Assembly: GCA_049999725.1 (NCBI GenBank)
Contig: JBNGIS010008443.1
Location: forward strand, 1-24,528
Direction: 5' to 3'
DNA: 24,528 bases
Origin: Haplomitrium mnioides
Taxonomy: Eukaryota; Marchantiophyta; Haplomitriopsida; Calobryales
The position numbers were made by a program, and so were the translations under genes. Below the pieces are notes generated by a model that searched no databases, was not told the origin of the DNA, and was given only the letters and a program-made list of their open reading frames with translations. Of this stretch, positions 1-8,979 are shown in pieces. Numbering within the stretch: the stretch's first letter is position 1; every line of letters starts with the position of its first letter.

Positions 1-581
1 CAGGCAAATTGACTTAGTATTAATGATTTTATAGAGATTCTTCTAGAATAGACTAAAGAGGAGAAAAGTCAAGAAAAGTCAATTTGTTCTTTGACTTATT
101 CTTTGAGGGAATCTCGAAGTATCATCTTAGAAATTGTTTGTAGGGACAAATACAAGGTAGAAAAGTCTTGGATCAATTGTTGATACAAGGTAGAAAAGTC
201 TTGGACCAATTGTTGAGATTCTTTGACAAGAGAAGCTCCAAATGAGAAGCTTCTTCTTGAAGAAGAAAACAAAAGGAGGAGAAGAGAGGAGAGGGAGAGC
301 TTGAGTTGGGACTTGGTTTTCATTTGGAGATTTTAGATTTGAGAGTTGTGGGAGACCTTTGGAGAAGCGCTTGGAGGAGCTCTTGGAGGAGCTACTTTGA
401 AGACTCATTGGAGGGCAAGCACTTGAGGGGTAGTCTTTCATAGAGTGAGGAGTGTGTTGAGAGTTAGAAGGGTGAGAGCAAGAGTGATTTGTGTGAGAGT
501 ATTTGGAGTAAAGAGTGAGGATTTCCAAAATATTTTTGTGTTGAGTATTCTTTCTTTGTAGATTTTGTTGTGTATTGATGA
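1..581. other. Purine-rich sequence without a recognised gene, 5' of the gypsy remnant
   Basis: No convincing gene is visible. The + strand is strongly G/A-rich, with many GGAG and GAGAG runs from about 230 to 520, ending in a T-rich stretch near 540-570. The short minus-strand reading frames here (for example 96-323) are low-complexity Leu/Ser runs plus the products of a small tandem duplication, so I do not call them genes. The texture, a purine-rich leader followed by a T-rich stretch, would fit the tail of some LTR or retrotransposon leader. No terminal TG/CA pair, primer-binding site or second copy in the window supports that, so it stays unassigned. The gypsy coding remnant begins somewhere between about 582 and 644. 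Confidence 0.5.
151..216. repeat. 33-bp tandem duplication
   Basis: Two adjacent copies of a 33-bp unit (151-183 and 184-216) begin TACAAGGTAGAAAAGTCTTG. They differ at only one or two positions, for example GGATC against GGACC. On the minus strand this produces a repeated 11-residue segment in a short, otherwise unremarkable reading frame. A recent replication-slippage duplication is the simplest explanation. Confidence 0.85.
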
Positions 582-1315
582 TTGCAGCCACACTTCAACC
601 CACCTCTCATATTCAATGTGCACTCAACATCAAAGTCACATGAGGAGAAACCGACGAAGCCTTTAGTTTCACAGGCCACATCTCCACCGGCTGTTCGGAG
701 CCCCGGAAGAGTGGTTATGAGCAACCACCTCCATTGTACTTCCAATGCAAGAAGGAGGGGTATGTGGCGGTGAATTGTCCAACTCGAAGGCCCGATGTTC
801 CTCCTGGACCCAGCGTGAATCCTCCTCCCCCCACAACTGGCAATCTGATCTCATTAGAGATGGAGGAGGAAGCCGAATTGCCAGGCTGGGAGACTCCCAC
901 CCCCGAGGATTGTTTCCGAGTGGTCACCAAGGCCGGGGTAAAGGCAAAGAAGAAGAGCCAAAAGAAGTCTGAGCAACGGGCCACGAAGGGAGCGGCTCAG
1001 GCAACCTCACCACGAAAGGATTCGGATTATCAGAGGAATAATCAGAAATGGTTCTACCCAAAGCAGCAGGACCACGTGAGGAAGCAATTGGAGGCACTAG
1101 AAGCTCTGGAGGAAGAACAAGCAGCAGAAGAGACCCTCAAAGAGGTCCGTAAGCAGCAGGGAAGGACCCATGAGGCACAAGCAAAGATTGCAGCCGCGGA
1201 AGAGGGGACAAAGCCCAGCCCCTACAACATTCAAACGGATGTGCGGGACTGTCCGGTTACGGCTACGGTGGGACAACTAATCAAGGATAACCCACTGTAT
1301 CGAATGCAACTCTGA
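582..1315 (+). pseudogene. Gypsy gag C-terminal remnant with mutated zinc knuckle
   Basis: This is the nucleocapsid end of a retrotransposon Gag, the structural protein that packages element RNA in cytoplasmic particles. The reading frame at 734-1315 contains a CCHC-type knuckle at 737-778, read as YFQC-KKEG-Y-VAVN-C. The spacing of C-x2-C-x4-H-x4-C is kept, but the first Cys and the His have both become Tyr, so zinc binding should be lost. A Pro-rich segment follows, then a Lys/Glu/Gln-rich, coiled-coil-like stretch (about 1070-1200). Upstream, protein-like sequence can be followed in another frame back to about 582, suggesting a frameshift near 700; the capsid domain itself is absent. The frame ends at TGA 1313-1315, and the same frame continues directly into the protease, so this stop probably interrupts what was one open frame. 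Recoding at a natural gag stop is a less likely alternative. Confidence 0.8.
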
Positions 1316-2317
1316 GAATTGCTGATGGGAGCCAAGAGGAGAAGGAGGCTACCCAAGGTGGGAGCTCCAGCGGACCTGCAACTAGCCTGTGAGGACAAGG
1401 GGGCCCCGGAGATCGACATACAGATCGCGGGGTGTACGCTGTCCTTAGTGCCCGTAGATGGAGGGGCAGGAGTCAACATTATGGTGGAAGAGACGGCTCA
1501 CAAACTGGGATTCACGGAATTCCAGCATACGGCCCGAATCATGAGGCTAGCGGATGGGTCAAGAGTAAAGCCATTGGGCTCCCTCCTCCAAATTCCAACA
1601 TTTATCGGAGGAAAGGAATTCAAGCTCAACTATCTGGTAATGCAACCTTCAAGACCATCTCTATACTCGGTGTTGATTGGAAGGCCATGGCTGTATGGAG
1701 CCAGAGTGACGCACAATTGGGGGAACTCCACATTGGTGTTCGGCCTTGAAAAAACAACAGTGCACTATGGTCCTGTCCCTCACCTAGGGGAAACACAGTC
1801 TGAGGCCGAGTATGACAGTGAGTGGTCTGAGGAAGAAGAAGACTCGGACTGCCACTTCTAGGTGCGAATGGTGAGTGAGGCGACAGAGGAGGACCTATCG
1901 GAGGAGGGTGTGGTGTCTGTCAACCAAATCGAATTATCCACTTATGACGGAACAGAGCACCAGTGGAGGAGAGCGGACGCGAGGAGGTCCGAAGAAGCTC
2001 ATCGAGAGGAGGGCGGAGTGCGGTTAGCGAATCTGATACCAGCACGGGACAACAAGAGACAAAATGAGATGGGAGTGGTGCGAGAGGCCCAGCACAAACA
2101 GTTGGTGGTCAGAGAGGGACACACTTTCCATATAGGCTCCCAATTGCCCAGAGAAGTGGAGCGGACCCTCGTTGACCTCCTGCACAATTTCAGTGACACC
2201 TTCGCTTGGAGTCATAAAGATTTGAAGGGAGTCCCAAGAGAATTGGGGGAGCATAGGATTGATCTGGAGCCCACAGCGATCCCGGTGCGCCAGCGACAAT
2301 ATCGGAAGAATCCTTGA
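1316..2317 (+). pseudogene. Gypsy retropepsin (aspartic protease) and linker to RT, interrupted
   Basis: Retropepsin processes the Gag-Pol polyprotein. The catalytic-loop motif VDGGAGVNIM is visible with its Asp at 1457-1459, and the flap/C-terminal hallmark SVLIGRPWLYGA lies near 1669-1706. Spacing and flanking hydrophobic residues match plant gypsy proteases. The reading frame is the same as the gag frame, separated only by the TGA at 1313. An acidic Glu/Ser-rich tail precedes a TAG at 1859-1861. The same frame then runs on through a linker containing the pre-RT segment (HNFSDTFAWSHKDLKGV, about 2185-2235) to a TGA at 2315-2317, only a few residues before the RT core. I see no frameshift in this stretch, only point nonsense changes, so it decayed mostly by substitution. 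Confidence 0.85.
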
Positions 2318-3675
2318 TTCTCCCTGCTGGTGAAAGAGGAGATAGACAAACTCCTGGAAGCTGATTTTATTTACCCTATCCTCAACAGCGAGTGGGTGTC
2401 TCCCCTGGTAGTGGTGCCCAAGAAGGTGGGCAAGACGAAGAGAAGAAAATCCGAGTATGCCAAGATTTCAGGAAGCTGCACGAAGCCACGAAGAAGGACC
2501 ATTATCCGTTGCCTTTCACGGATGGGGTCCTGGACTTGGTGGCAGGACAAGAGGTGTACAGTTTTCTTGATGGGTACTCCGGGTACAATCAGATCTGGAT
2601 CAGGGAAGAAGATCAGCTCAAAACAACATTCACCACGGAATGGGGGGTGTTTGCTTTCAGGAGAATGCCATTCGGTTTGTGCAATGCGCCAGGTACCTTC
2701 CAACGGATGATGATGAACATCTTCCACGACTACCTCAAGAAATTCTTGGAGGTGTTTATCGACGACTTTGTGGTGTATGGCAAGCTAAGAAACCACGAGC
2801 GGGATGTGAGGCTCACCCTTCAAAGGTGCCGAGAGACGGGGTTGAGGTTGCACCCATGCAAATGCTTCTTCGGGGTGAAGGAGGGGATACTCCTTGGACA
2901 CCGAATTTCAAACAGAGGAATTGAGGTGGATCAGGAGAAGATCACCAACTGGTTAAACGTGGCATTTCCTACTAATCTGAAGGAGGTGCAAGGCTTCTTG
3001 GGGTGTGTCGGATATTACAGAAGATTCATCGACCAATTCACCTCAGTGGCCCTACCCCTCACCCAAATGACCAAGGGAGGCAGCAAATTCGAGGCCACTC
3101 CTGAAAGGCTGGAAAGTTTCAGGGAATTGAAGAAGAGGTTGGCAAGCGCCCCGGTGTTAGTTTCTCCTAGCTGGGGGAAGAACTTTCATGTGATGATCGA
3201 CGTATCTGGGTTTTGCATTGGAGTAGTGCTATCCCAAGTGGATGAGAAGGGACGCGACCACCCCATCTACTTCGCCAGCAGGCTACTAGCACCGGTAGAA
3301 AAGAACTACTCTGCAACAGATCAGGAGACACTGGGAATCATCTATGCCCTGAAAAAATTCAGGCATTATTTGTTGCAGCATAAGGTGATCTTCCATACGG
3401 ACCACAATGCACTCTAGTATATGGTGAACAAGCCAGACATCACCGGTCGGGTTGCAAGGTGGGTGCTTCTCCTGCAGGAGTTTAACTTCGAGGTCAGGAT
3501 CAAGCCAGGAAAGAAGCACAACAAAGCAGATTTCTTTTCCCGGATTGCTAGGCCTGAGAATCAGGAGGAGGTCGGTGATCAATTCCCGGATGAGGACCTA
3601 TTCCAAGTGAAAGTTGGGAGAACCACAGACTACGCCCTCATCACCGAATTCCTCTGTTCCGCGCGACTTCCCTAA
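2318..3675 (+). pseudogene. Gypsy reverse transcriptase-RNase H remnant
   Basis: Reverse transcriptase copies element RNA and RNase H removes the RNA strand. From 2330 the RT fingers (EEIDKLLEADFI, VSPLVVVPKKVGK) are read in frame 2. Around 2437 a one-base loss moves the reading to frame 1, where QDFRKL, SFLDGYSGYNQ, FRRMPFGLCNAPGTFQ and the catalytic box FIDD (2755-2766) follow in order; the polymerase aspartates are present. The connection domain (GFLGCVGYYRRFI) leads into RNase H with its acidic positions in MIDVSGF (about 3196), TDQETLG (about 3319) and HTDHNAL (about 3400). A TAG at 3415-3417 interrupts RNase H, which then resumes in the same frame (VRIKPGKKHNKADFFSRI) to TAA 3673-3675. 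Despite the breaks, most catalytic residues are intact, so the copy is moderately rather than extremely old. Confidence 0.93.
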
Positions 3676-4934
3676 GGCAGCAGCAGAGAGGAGGCTGCGG
3701 TGTTCCTCAGGAAAATAGGACCATACCTCTTAATCAAAGGCGTATTACACAAGAGAGGTTATGACAGGATGATCAGACGCTGCTTAGAGCGGGATCAGTC
3801 CACAGTGGTGATGCAGGCGCTCCACGGAGAGGAGGTGGGAGGCCACTTTGCAGCAAACACCACAATCAAGAAAATCTTGGATGCAGGATACTGGTGGCCC
3901 ACCTTGCACAAGGATGTGCATTTTTGGGTGAGGAGATGTGATGCATGCCAGAAGACATGAAGGCCGGCAACAAACCAGCATCATCCTCTAGTACCCGTTA
4001 TTCCCCTGGCACCTTTTGAGAAATGGGGGATAGACTTCATCGGGCCAATTGCACCTTCCACGCGGAGGGGCAACAGGTACATTCTGTTGGCCACCGATTA
4101 TGCCACCAAGTGGGTGGAGGCCAGAGCCACAAGGAAGGATGATGCCAAGACAGTGGCAGCCTTTCTCTATGAGCAGATGTTTTGCAGGTTCGGGCCTCCT
4201 TTGGAGCTGGTCAGCGATCAGGGGACACACTTCATCAATCAGGTAATCCAAGACCTGACCAATCGGTACCTAGTCAAGCACAGAAGGGCCACAGCTTACC
4301 ACCCGAAGGCTAATGGCCTAACAGAAAGGGCCAATGGAATCATGGGAAAAATACTTAGCAAGACGGTAGCAGCAAACAAGGCGGATTGGGACCTGAAGCT
4401 GCTCACCGCCACCATGCCTACAACTTGGCTTACAAGACCACAACAGGGCATAGTCCTTACTTTCTGGTCTTTGGACAACATGCCTTGGTGCCAGTGGAGT
4501 ATGAGGTACCCACCAGAAGGATGCTGGAGCAGAAGAGGATGGCTGAGGATCAGAGTAGAAGGGAGAGGCTCTATCAGCTGGAGAATTTGGAGGAGACCAG
4601 GGAGTTAGCCCAAGGGAGGTTGGAGCACCAACAGGAGCTTAGAAAGAAACAACATGACAAGAAGCTCAAACCAGGTGATCTTCGGGAGGGAAACCAGGTG
4701 CTGTTATATGACAGCAGGTTTGTGCATTTTCTTGGAAAATTGCACACGAGATGGATGGGGCCGTTCGTTCTGAAGAAGCTTCACAGGAATGGGTCATCAG
4801 AGCTGGAGACGCTGGAGGGTCACAAGTTCGCCAACAGGGTACACTTCGATAGACTGAAAAAATATGAGAATCAGGAGGAGAGAGAAGAGGGTCCAACTGT
4901 GACCCCGTCGAAGACGGCCAGCCAGCAGCAGTAA
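3676..4934 (+). pseudogene. Gypsy integrase remnant (HHCC, DD35E, GPF-type C-terminus)
   Basis: Integrase inserts the cDNA into the host chromosome. The N-terminal zinc-binding module is seen with His at 3823-3825 and 3844-3846 and Cys at 3937-3939 and 3946-3948. A TGA at 3958-3960 follows. The catalytic core keeps its triad: Asp at 4033-4035 (WGIDFIGP), Asp at 4216-4218 (VSDQGTHF) and Glu at 4324-4326 (LTERANG), with exactly 35 residues between the last two. Near 4395-4420 a one-base loss shifts the frame, after which the conserved AYNLAYKTTTGHSPYFLVFG and the C-terminal GKLHTRWMGPF box are read to TAA at 4932-4934. No chromodomain is present. A TG-rich microsatellite (about 4938-4960) follows the stop. 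Confidence 0.93.
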
Positions 4935-5082
4935 GACTATGTGTGTGCGTGTGTGTGTGTTTTGTGAGAAGGGCGTTTTGTGGGGTTGTTTTGCAGGAGC
5001 TACAGAGTCGAGCCAGCAACGAGCAGTAGAGGCACCAGAAGATTGAGGGAGAAGAAGTGTGTTCGCGGGGACACTTCACACT

Positions 5083-5093
5083 CAAAGGGGGAG
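5083..5093 (+). promoter_or_regulatory. Polypurine tract of the gypsy element
   Basis: The purine run CAAAGGGGGAG lies about 150 bp after the pol stop and 3 bp before TGTCAGCC, which I take as the 5' terminus of the 3' LTR. In LTR retrotransposons such a tract primes plus-strand DNA synthesis directly upstream of the 3' LTR. Position and composition fit; there is no second LTR in the window to prove the boundary. Confidence 0.7.
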
Positions 5094-5616
5094 TTATGTC
5101 AGCCAGGGATTTGGAGCACTAAGATGGAATTCGGGAAATCGGGAGTGGCATTGGCACAATAGCCCTTTGCAAGTGTAAAGGTACCTTGGACGCAGCAGAA
5201 TGACCTCAATCAACAATTAAGAGCAGATCGTCTGATCCGAGGAAGGGGATGCAGTGGTAACGGAGAAGGAAGGGAGGGCACTGCTCAAATTCTACAAAAG
5301 CAGAGGGGAACCTGTAAGTATCATCGGAACACAAGAGACAATGCCCGCGAGGAGAAAGGAACGGCCACCTAAGGCAAAGCGATTGGAGGAGCAAGAGCGG
5401 GTCTACAACGAAGAACTCTGAAGGAACTCGAGGGAGAGGCAGACCGCGGACATTGCCTGTAGCGGCCACACATCAGGTGCAAGGATCGAGGGAGGAACGA
5501 GGAGTCGGGGTCGTCGCAAGAGCGAGCTAGGCCAGGGAGAGGGGGACACCTCAATCCCGCAAGCGTGAGCGCACTCTACGAGGGTCCGGCCCTTCTTTTG
5601 GAATGCACAGGTCTTA

Positions 5617-5860
5617 ACGGAAACGTGGAGCTCTCTGGGGGCTCTGAAAGATTCCACGGAAACGTGGCGTCTCCAGAGCGCTTCAGGGGATTCGGCGGAT
5701 GATGTGGCAGCTCCAAGAGGCCCGAAGGTCGTCACAGAAAGGTGGCGGGGCTGGAAAGCTTAACGGGATTGCGCCTCCCTAACTGGGGAACCCGGTTAAG
5801 AGGGTTCCGAACTGTCTCCCGACGTGGGGAGCCCGCTTAACAAGGATTCGTGGAGGAGCC
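5617..5860 (+). repeat. Degenerate ~39-41-bp tandem repeats with ACGTGG cores
   Basis: Units recur at 5617 and 5656 (both ACGGAAACGTGG), about 5695 (GCGGATGATGTGGC) and about 5735 (ACAGAAAGGTGGC), a spacing of 39-40 bp. Each has a GTGG core followed by CTCC/CTCT-type sequence. A further pair around GGGGAACCCGGTTAAG (5785) and GGGGAGCCCGCTTAAC (5826) is offset by 41 bp. The same core reappears downstream at 6106 and in the 78-bp repeats, so the whole LTR seems built from one ancestral ~39-bp module. Confidence 0.7.
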
Positions 5861-6105
5861 CAACCAAGAAGCAAAGAGGGAATTATCAAAGGGGCGATCT
5901 ATCACCGATCCGACGAGGACAAGTGGGAAAGTTTGACGGAGCACGTTGAAAGTTTGAAGGGGATCAACGAGGAGCCAGCCATAGTTCTTATATCAAGCGA
6001 AGGGAAGAGTTAAGCAAAGGGAGCCTCAGTTCCTACTGCGAGTGGGTGCCGAAACGGCGACGACAGGTACATTTCTTACTCAACGAGGGATTTGTTTTGC
6101 GGATG

Positions 6106-6540
6106 ACGTGGCATCCGCGGAAGAGGGTCAACGCAAGTCAACTGCGGAAGATAGTCAAGGCGTCGGTCCGCCTACCCCTTTGTGGGGCGGCGTCGGACGG
6201 CGCAGTGACAGATGACAAGGCGACTGGAGATGGTCCGAGGGATGCTCAGGGTCAGCACGGGTCAACTACGGAGTCTGGTCAAGGCGTCGATCTGCCTACC
6301 CCTTTGCGGGGCGGCGGAGGACGGCGCTTTGCGGATGATGTGGAAGGCAGGACACGTGGCGACCTATGGTGTTCCGATGGCGACGGCGGGATTCCGAAGA
6401 GTTCGGCGGGGTTCCGAGGGAGTTCACAGACACGTGGCGACCTGTGGTGTCCCGAGGGCGATGGCAAAGCTCTACTGATTGACGGCGCGGTTCCGGGGGA
6501 GTTTGCGGGCACGTGGCAGCTGGCGGGGGTCCGTGAGCTC
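6106..6540 (+). repeat. 78-bp and 124-bp tandem repeats carrying ACGTGGC (G-box/ABRE-like) motifs
   Basis: GACACGTGGCGACC occurs at 6351 and again at 6429, and a third, variant copy (GCACGTGGCAGC) begins near 6508, a period of about 78 bp, twice the 39-bp module upstream. A further direct repeat of about 124 bp is seen as GTCAAGGCGTCG...CTACCCCTTTG at 6154 and 6278. Additional ACGTGGC occurs at 6106-6112. The long open frame 6046-6873 crosses this array and owes its length to GC-rich repeats with few stops. It translates to Gly/Arg/Asp-rich sequence with no domain I recognise, so I leave it as non-coding. Confidence 0.75.
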
Positions 6541-8391
6541 TTGCGGAAGCATGACAGCTTGCGGGGGTCTGCGGGTGATCGCAGGGGCAAGGCAACGAGG
6601 AGAATCAAAGAAAAACTAGGAATCTGCCTGCGAGATGCGACGATTGGCCAATCTACAGGGTCGACCTACGAATCCAATCCTATCCCAAGCAAATATCTTC
6701 AGATTTCTCTACGGGAAGACCTCCTCGACAACTACTTCGGGTCTGCGCTCGAACTGATGCTTCAAGGGAATCAAACCAAGATTGCGATGGGATTGCTGAG
6801 GCGTCCAAACAGCGAGGCGATCTTGATCGCAAACCTGCAAAAGAGAGCACTACGAATCGAAGGCAGGGTTTAGCCAAGAGTTCTCCGAAAATCTTCCTTA
6901 ATCCTAAATGCTTCAACTGATACCCATGAAACGCGGGCTGACCGACAGGTGGCAGCTTCTCAAGAAACGGCTACTAACGAGAAAACCTGCCAAAGTTCAG
7001 CGAAGAGGAGCGGGTCTATCTTGATCAAGAATTGGTTGCAGGGGCACGCGCCCTCCAGAGAGAGTATAGCAGGGGTCACTACATCGATTGAGGGGTTGAT
7101 GCACGAGCGATTGGAGGCTGCAACAGCGACCTCAAAGCATGGAATCACGCATGGTAAGGCTGGGGCGAGAGTTCAGTGAGGAGCTATCGTGAAGCGGGTG
7201 AACTAGTTCCAGGGGGCCAGGGGGATTTGGAGGTGGACTGGAGGGGCACCGAGAATCGCAGAGTGAGGAGCTCTGGGTGCTCGGGCGATCCAGGTGAACT
7301 CGTCCTTACCGGTGGACCAGAGCGGAGGTGGACCGATACATTAGCTCGAAGGGATTCTAACTAGACCGAGAACTAAGGAGGGGCTGCCAAGTGAGGAGCT
7401 TGGAGTCGTCTCGGGGATTCTTTGTGCCAGTGCATTAGCCTAGGGTGTTCGGAGTACACCCTGGTGTGATTCTTCAAGTGGAGCTGAGAGGGGGGGCTGC
7501 GTTAGTGCCCGCGCACTGCGTGGTAAGACTCTTCAAGGCTCGAGGGTGGAGTGGGCTACCTACAGTCGGGAAGGCTGCCTCCCAGAGGTGGGGGTGAAAC
7601 AAACTCTCTTCCTAGCCTGAGGAAGTAAATTCAGGGCTTCTTGCAAGGGAAGTTAAAAAGACTATCTGGAGAAGGGTGCGTGGGTGGGAGTTGGGCTGCA
7701 GTTTGTAAGGCAGCGAAGGATTCAGAAGGGAGGCATCAGTTGGTGAGGATCTGTCCAGAGGGCCTTCAAGGACTCTGTTTCTTCTTGCAGTACATAGTAC
7801 ATATGTCTTTGTGTATTTGTGTGTAGTTAGATTTGCATTCAGTATTTGCATTCAAGAGACAATTGGATTAGGCCACAACAGGACAGTTGAGCAGATCCTG
7901 GGAATAGCCTGAAAGGGGAGTCCAACCCCTTCACACAGATCTGAAATCCCGGGGGCAAATGCTCTCTGTTTCTGAGCTGGTGGTATAGCTTAGGAATTAG
8001 TCCATCCTAGAATAGTTAGGAGCAATTGTACCAGTTCTACGACAACCCCTAGAGGGGAAGTCCAGACCTTTTGTATTGTTCTTTGGTGTTGTTCTTTGGT
8101 GCAGGCCGCAAGCACACTTCTATCCCAAGCACAATTCAAGGGGCAGGGTCTGAGTCCTCAAGCCCTTGAAATAAAGTGAAGGAATTACACGAAGATAAGT
8201 TGGGGGTTATGAATGTGGACCTAGGATGTATGATGGATTGATTGACTTGAGTATCAAGCAAAGAGAGTGAGTGGTGCGTTAAAGGCTGGAAAGGAAAGAA
8301 AGAATCCTTAGAGCCTCAAAGTGGTAACTGGCAAGGGGCCATCTCAGAAAAGAACCTGAAAGCCCTGAATCTGTCCTAACCTACAACCAAG

Positions 8392-8398
8392 TGGCGCC
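8392..8398 (+). promoter_or_regulatory. Primer-binding-site-like TGGCGCC
   Basis: TGGCGCC lies two bases after the candidate LTR terminus ACAACCA. This heptamer opens the primer-binding sites I associate with plant Athila/Tat-type elements (tRNA primers ending in GGCGCCA). The following bases (TGGAAAGG) do not continue an obvious tRNA match, so the assignment is weak. A PBS is not expected after a 3' LTR; if real, the LTR would be shared with, or belong to, another element copy. Confidence 0.35.
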
Positions 8399-8979
8399 TG
8401 GAAAGGTTAAGGCCTGAAGCTGGGGAGCGACATCCATTCAAACAGATCATTTGGCTTTTGGCTTCTGGCCTTTCACTTTTTACTTTCTCGACATTTTAAA
8501 AATGCTCTATTGTAACTCTTAGAGCTCTCTACTTTGAAATGCCAACTGGAACCAACTGTCTTAAGAAGTCATAGTCTTCTCAAGAGTTGACTTTGGCTTG
8601 ATCTTCAAAGTCTCCAGCACTAGTTCTCTTTTCAATTTCTAGGATGACATCATCCCACTCTCTATGTAACGCTAATGCCAAAACTCTACCTTCTGAATTG
8701 AAGTCATTTCCAACCTGTAACGTTGGTCATAATTGTTATGAGTCACAAAGATTTGGGCTTCTATTAGTGTCAGCCCTATGTGGACGTAGCAATTGCATAT
8801 CAAAAGCATAGGATTTTTTGCTCTATATTTTGTAGCTAAAAGTTGCCTCTGCAGTAGCGCTGTGATTGCCTCTTGCAATCTTGTTACGATAATTGTCAGG
8901 GTTTGTAATCTCAAACTCTGACTCATCCCTTAACCCACACTTTGGGTCCACAACCACAATAAAAAAGAGTGTGCATACT
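8399..8979 (-). other. Interval between elements with a short minus-strand coding-like stretch
   Basis: No intact gene is seen. On the minus strand, from about 8720 down to 8590, a protein-like segment (GNDFNSEGRVLALALHREWD, continuing VILEIEKRT) can be read. A different frame above it (8930-8670) also looks protein-like, and stops and frame changes separate the two. I do not recognise a family. The interval is interrupted at 8980 by the copia element, so its right-hand continuation, if any, should be found after 14472, where minus-strand coding-like sequence is also present. Confidence 0.3.

Larger units (their letters stand above)
582..8389 (+). mobile_element. Decayed 5'-truncated Ty3/gypsy (OTA-type) LTR retrotransposon
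   Basis: The order zinc knuckle, aspartic protease, reverse transcriptase, RNase H, integrase, then polypurine tract and LTR-like sequence, all on the + strand, is the diagnostic layout of a Ty3/gypsy element. The integrase C-terminus has the FxGKLxxRWxGPF type of motif (around 4733-4770) and no chromodomain follows. I saw no second RNase H between RNase H and integrase. This combination is typical of the plant Athila/Tat (OTA) side of the family; that lineage assignment is an inference. The 5' LTR, leader and most of gag are missing from the window. At least five in-frame stops (1313, 1859, 2315, 3415, 3958), another at 3673 and two frameshifts make the copy non-autonomous. Its composition is clearly more GC-rich than the copia element downstream. 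The right boundary rests on a candidate LTR end at 8389 and is uncertain. Confidence 0.9.
5097..8389 (+). repeat. Candidate long 3' LTR of the gypsy element
   Basis: The segment starts TGTCAGCC directly after the polypurine tract and can be followed, without any coding sequence, to ACAACCA at 8389, giving about 3.3 kb with TG...CA ends. LTRs of several kilobases are known in plant OTA-type elements. It is GC-rich from 5200 to 7600 with internal tandem repeats, then becomes less GC-rich; an AATAAA at 8170-8175 could be a polyadenylation signal. The reading frames inside it (6046-6873, 275 codons, and several antisense frames) arise from repeat structure and lack protein-like conservation, so I do not call genes. 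Because the matching 5' LTR is absent, the right end is a hypothesis, supported only by the CA terminus and the TGGCGCC two bases later. Confidence 0.6.

Noticed and set aside
96-323. 75-codon minus-strand frame with a hydrophobic N-terminus resembling a signal peptide
   Set aside because: The Leu/Ser run reflects the purine-rich opposite strand, and the rest is the 33-bp duplication translated twice. There is no supporting context.
2371-2727. 118-codon minus-strand frame opposite the gypsy RT
   Set aside because: Antisense shadow of the conserved RT region on the + strand.
3415-3417. TAG within RNase H as a programmed readthrough stop
   Set aside because: It falls inside the RNase H domain next to a catalytic Asp, where no known element terminates translation. 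It is simply a nonsense mutation.
4938-4962. TG-rich microsatellite as a regulatory Z-DNA element
   Set aside because: Short and imperfect, located between the pol stop and the polypurine tract. No evidence beyond composition.
6046-6873. 275-codon open reading frame on the + strand
   Set aside because: It lies within the GC-rich tandem repeats of the gypsy LTR. Its translation is Gly/Arg/Asp-rich and repetitive with no domain, and antisense frames of comparable openness overlap it. GC-rich repeats alone explain it.
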